Source: an uncultured Clostridia bacterium (GTDB taxonomy: Bacteria; Bacillota; Clostridia; Christensenellales; UBA1242). From it: 7,321 bases of DNA. A program made the translations under genes and the position numbers. Position 1 is the first letter of the stretch, and every line of letters starts with the position of its first letter. The DNA is taken from assembly GCA_937911885.1 (NCBI GenBank), contig CALDPW010000179.1, forward strand, positions 1 through 7,321, in the 5' to 3' direction. The notes under the pieces are model-generated. The model saw nothing but the letters and a program-made list of their open reading frames with translations. It was not told the origin of the DNA and did no database searches. Shown here in pieces: positions 5,546-7,321 of this stretch.

Positions 5546-5800
5546 ATGTATGTTTATGCTGTGTTTTTAAACAGAAACGATACTTTGCAGTTTATTAATG
5601 TTTTAAAACGAAATAGAATTGTTGTGAGCTTGGCTTCAACACCAAAGGGCTTGGGGAGTTCTTGCACTGTTGCGGCAAAATTTTATTTTAAAAACATTGA
5701 TTTTGCTAAAAGAATTGTTAAGGGTGGATTATTTAAATCATTTAGTAATTTTTATCAATTGAAAACTAAAAATGGCCATGCAATTTTTGAAGTTTTGTAA
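5546..5800 (+). CDS. DUF3343 protein, putative Se/S carrier
   Basis: The 84-residue product has the DUF3343 pattern: a short N-terminal strand (MYVYAVFLN), a helix (NDTLQFINVLKRNRI), a strand with a proline-containing turn (VVSLASTPKGL), and the signature GSSCTVAAKF, whose Cys40 is the presumed chalcogen-carrying thiol. The family is annotated as putative Se/S carrier protein-like; its exact biochemistry is not settled. I chose the ATG at 5546, preceded by GGGGG at 5536-5540 with a 5-base spacer. An upstream ATG (5486) in the same frame would prepend a hydrophobic stretch with no ribosome binding site, and the family normally starts right before this first strand. It is divergent from the desulfurase-like gene, a pairing known in Firmicutes, and probably receives sulfur or selenium from it. 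About 57 bp of AT-only-like spacer without a convincing terminator separates it from nth. Confidence 0.82.
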   Translation: MYVYAVFLNRNDTLQFINVLKRNRIVVSLASTPKGLGSSCTVAAKFYFKNIDFAKRIVKGGLFKSFSNFYQLKTKNGHAIFEVL

Positions 5801-5857
5801 AAAATTTTTTAAAAAAACATTTAAGTTATGCTTTGTTTGTGTTAAAATTAGGTAGTT

Positions 5858-6502
5858 ATGATATCAAAAACAAATGAAGAAATTTTTAACATTTTAAATA
5901 AAAATATACCTAATCCTCAAACAGAACTAATTTATAGCTCAAATTTTGAACTTTTGGTTGCTGTTATGCTTAGTGCGCAATGCACAGATAAAAGAGTTAA
6001 TCAGGTTACTAAAGTTTTATTTAAAAACTATAATAAACCAGAACATTTTGCTAAAATGAAACAGGCTGAACTTGAAAAATTGATTCATTCGTGTGGATTC
6101 TATCATAATAAAGCTAAAAATATAATTGCAATGTCGAACGAACTGATATCAAAGTTTAATGGACAAGTACCTGAAAACTTTAATGATTTATGTTCGCTTT
6201 CTGGTGTGGGCAGAAAAACAGCTAATGTTATGTTGATTGTTGCATTTAATGTTCCGGCAATGCCTGTTGATACACATATATTTAGGGTTTCAAACAGGTT
6301 GGGAATAGCCAATTCAAATAATGTTAATGTTGTTGAGGCTCAAATAAAGAAGGCATATAAAGATTATTCAAGTTCATGGGGAAAATTGCATCACTTACTG
6401 TTGTTGCATGGTAGATATGTATGTAAAGCTCAAACCCCTAATTGTGCCGAATGTTATTTAGCAAAATATTGTAAATACTATAATAAAAAATTAAAAGGAT
6501 AA
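5858..6502 (+). CDS. nth: Endonuclease III (DNA glycosylase/AP lyase)
   Basis: Endonuclease III removes oxidised pyrimidines from DNA and nicks the abasic site by beta-elimination, the first step of base-excision repair in the cytoplasm. The helix-hairpin-helix is LCSLSGVGRKTANVML (111-126) with catalytic Lys120. Asp138 is in MPVDTHIFRVSNR; both numbers coincide with the well-known E. coli residues. The [4Fe-4S] cluster ligands are Cys189, 196, 199 and 205, with the exact C-X6-C-X2-C-X5-C spacing. SAQCTDKRVNQV is also typical. Length (214) is normal and the protein looks complete and active. The ATG at 5858 has only a weak ribosome binding site (TAGGT). A TAAAAT at 5843-5848 could be a -10, but it is very close to the start. 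The gene ends 4 bp before obg, whose ribosome binding site lies inside the nth end, so the two are probably co-transcribed. Confidence 0.96.
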   Translation: MISKTNEEIFNILNKNIPNPQTELIYSSNFELLVAVMLSAQCTDKRVNQVTKVLFKNYNKPEHFAKMKQAELEKLIHSCGFYHNKAKNIIAMSNELISKFNGQVPENFNDLCSLSGVGRKTANVMLIVAFNVPAMPVDTHIFRVSNRLGIANSNNVNVVEAQIKKAYKDYSSSWGKLHHLLLLHGRYVCKAQTPNCAECYLAKYCKYYNKKLKG

Positions 6503-6506
6503 AATC

Positions 6507-7321
6507 ATGTTTTTAGATAAGGTAAAAATTAGTTGCAAAGCTGGTAATGGTGGTAACGGTAAAGTTTTTTTTAAACGTGCAAAATATGTTCCAAATGGTG
6601 GCCCAGAAGGTGGTGATGGTGGTCGTGGTGGATCTATAGTTTTTAAAACAACTGTTGAACTAACTAATTTGGGCGAATTTAGATATAAAAAGGTTTTTAA
6701 AGCTGGTAATGGTGAAGATGGCGGCAACAATATGTGTGACGGCAAATCTGCCAAAGATTTGGTTATTTTGGTCCCTGTTGGCACTGTTATTAAAAATGCT
6801 GAAACTAATAATGTAATTGCCGATTTAGTGGAACCTGGTGAAGAATTTGTAGCGTTAAAAGGTGGAAAGGGCGGCAGAGGTAACTCAAAGTTTGCAACTG
6901 CAACCAGACAAGCTCCTCGTTTTGCTGAAATGGGAGAACAAACAAAACCATTTGATTTAATATTGGAACTTAAAACAATTGCAGATGTTGGGCTTGTTGG
7001 ATATCCAAATGTTGGCAAAAGTAGTTTGTTAAATGCTGTTTCTAATGCTAAACCTAAAATTGCAAATTATCATTTTACAACTCTTTCGCCAAATATTGGT
7101 GTTGTTAATGCATTTGATAAAAGTATGGTTTGGGCTGATATTCCTGGTTTGATTGAAGGTGCAAGTGAGGGTGTTGGCTTAGGTCATGACTTTTTAAGAC
7201 ATATTGAACGCACCAGAGCAATAATACATGTTATTGATGCTTCGGGTAGCGAAGGTCGTGAGCCAATTGCTGATTTTAACAAAATTAATGAAGAATTAAA
7301 AAAATATGGCGATAAGGTATC
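6507..7321 (+). CDS. obg: GTPase Obg/CgtA (partial, C-terminus beyond window)
   Basis: Obg is an essential GTPase that binds the 50S subunit, helps its assembly and links ribosome status to stress and growth. The first 271 codons are present of an expected ~420-430. The Gly-rich Obg domain (1-~157) has AGNGGNGKVFFKRAKYVPNG, GGDGGRGGSIVF and GGKGGRGNSKFATATRQAP. The GTPase domain follows: P-loop GYPNVGKSS (165-173), switch I NYHFTTLSPNIGVV with Thr191/Thr192, and G3 DIPGLIEGASEGVGLGHDFL from Asp211, then HVIDASGSEGREP. The NKxD (G4) motif and the C-terminal domain lie past the window edge. The ATG at 6507 has AAAAGG (6493-6498) inside the end of nth. Obg often neighbours rpmA or nad genes in Firmicutes; following nth is less usual. 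No abnormality is seen. Confidence 0.96.
   Translation, partial: MFLDKVKISCKAGNGGNGKVFFKRAKYVPNGGPEGGDGGRGGSIVFKTTVELTNLGEFRYKKVFKAGNGEDGGNNMCDGKSAKDLVILVPVGTVIKNAETNNVIADLVEPGEEFVALKGGKGGRGNSKFATATRQAPRFAEMGEQTKPFDLILELKTIADVGLVGYPNVGKSSLLNAVSNAKPKIANYHFTTLSPNIGVVNAFDKSMVWADIPGLIEGASEGVGLGHDFLRHIERTRAIIHVIDASGSEGREPIADFNKINEELKKYGDKV

Noticed and set aside
5796..5820. Possible terminator after the DUF3343 gene (AAAAAATTTTTT palindrome)
   Set aside because: The stem would consist only of A-T pairs with essentially no loop, so it is not a credible rho-independent terminator.
6491..7018. Long minus-strand ORF opposite obg
   Set aside because: Its Pro/Ser-rich product is the mirror of the Gly-rich Obg domain in the opposite frame. 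It has no known motif, and the plus strand is clearly obg.

Overview
The window looks like chromosomal DNA of an uncultured low-GC Firmicute, most likely a Clostridia-type anaerobe. The evidence is strong A/T bias in codons and spacers, GGAGG-type ribosome binding sites, the long form of HPF, a ClpC-type Clp ATPase, an AprX-like intracellular subtilase, and a DUF3343 protein beside a class-V cysteine desulfurase-like enzyme. TGG is used for Trp and no in-frame TGA is read through, so the standard bacterial code applies. Every complete gene ends in TAA.

Layout. Bases 1-~316 carry minus-strand sequence: the N-terminal part of yidD, cut by the window edge, and the tail of an unidentified gene. 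At about 300-330 this abruptly meets the C-terminal ~135 codons of clpC on the plus strand. Both genes are broken at the same place, so this is a rearrangement breakpoint or an assembly chimera. After the clpC terminator comes a compact plus-strand operon (829-2396): hpf, an ABC-type ATPase with most catalytic motifs degenerate, and a small PucR-type helix-turn-helix protein. It ends at a strong hairpin terminator that also serves the convergent gene beyond it.

From 2435 to 4348 there is a divergent pair of small unrecognised genes: an Asn/Gln-rich protein with an 18-residue tandem repeat, and a 95-residue acidic helical protein. The second is translationally coupled to a subtilisin-family protease that has an intact catalytic triad but no signal peptide. 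The protease meets, tail to tail with a 12-bp overlap, a minus-strand cysteine desulfurase-like gene. Divergent from that one is a DUF3343 (putative Se/S carrier) gene, a pairing that suggests sulfur or selenium transfer.

From 5858 to the end come nth (endonuclease III, complete) and obg (ribosome-associated GTPase, cut by the window edge), only 4 bp apart.

Most of this is housekeeping. The parts that deserve a second look are the breakpoint near 315, the degenerate ABC ATPase between hpf and the PucR-type regulator, the repeat protein/protease locus, and the desulfurase-DUF3343 pair. I saw no CRISPR array, tRNA, rRNA, insertion sequence or phage gene.
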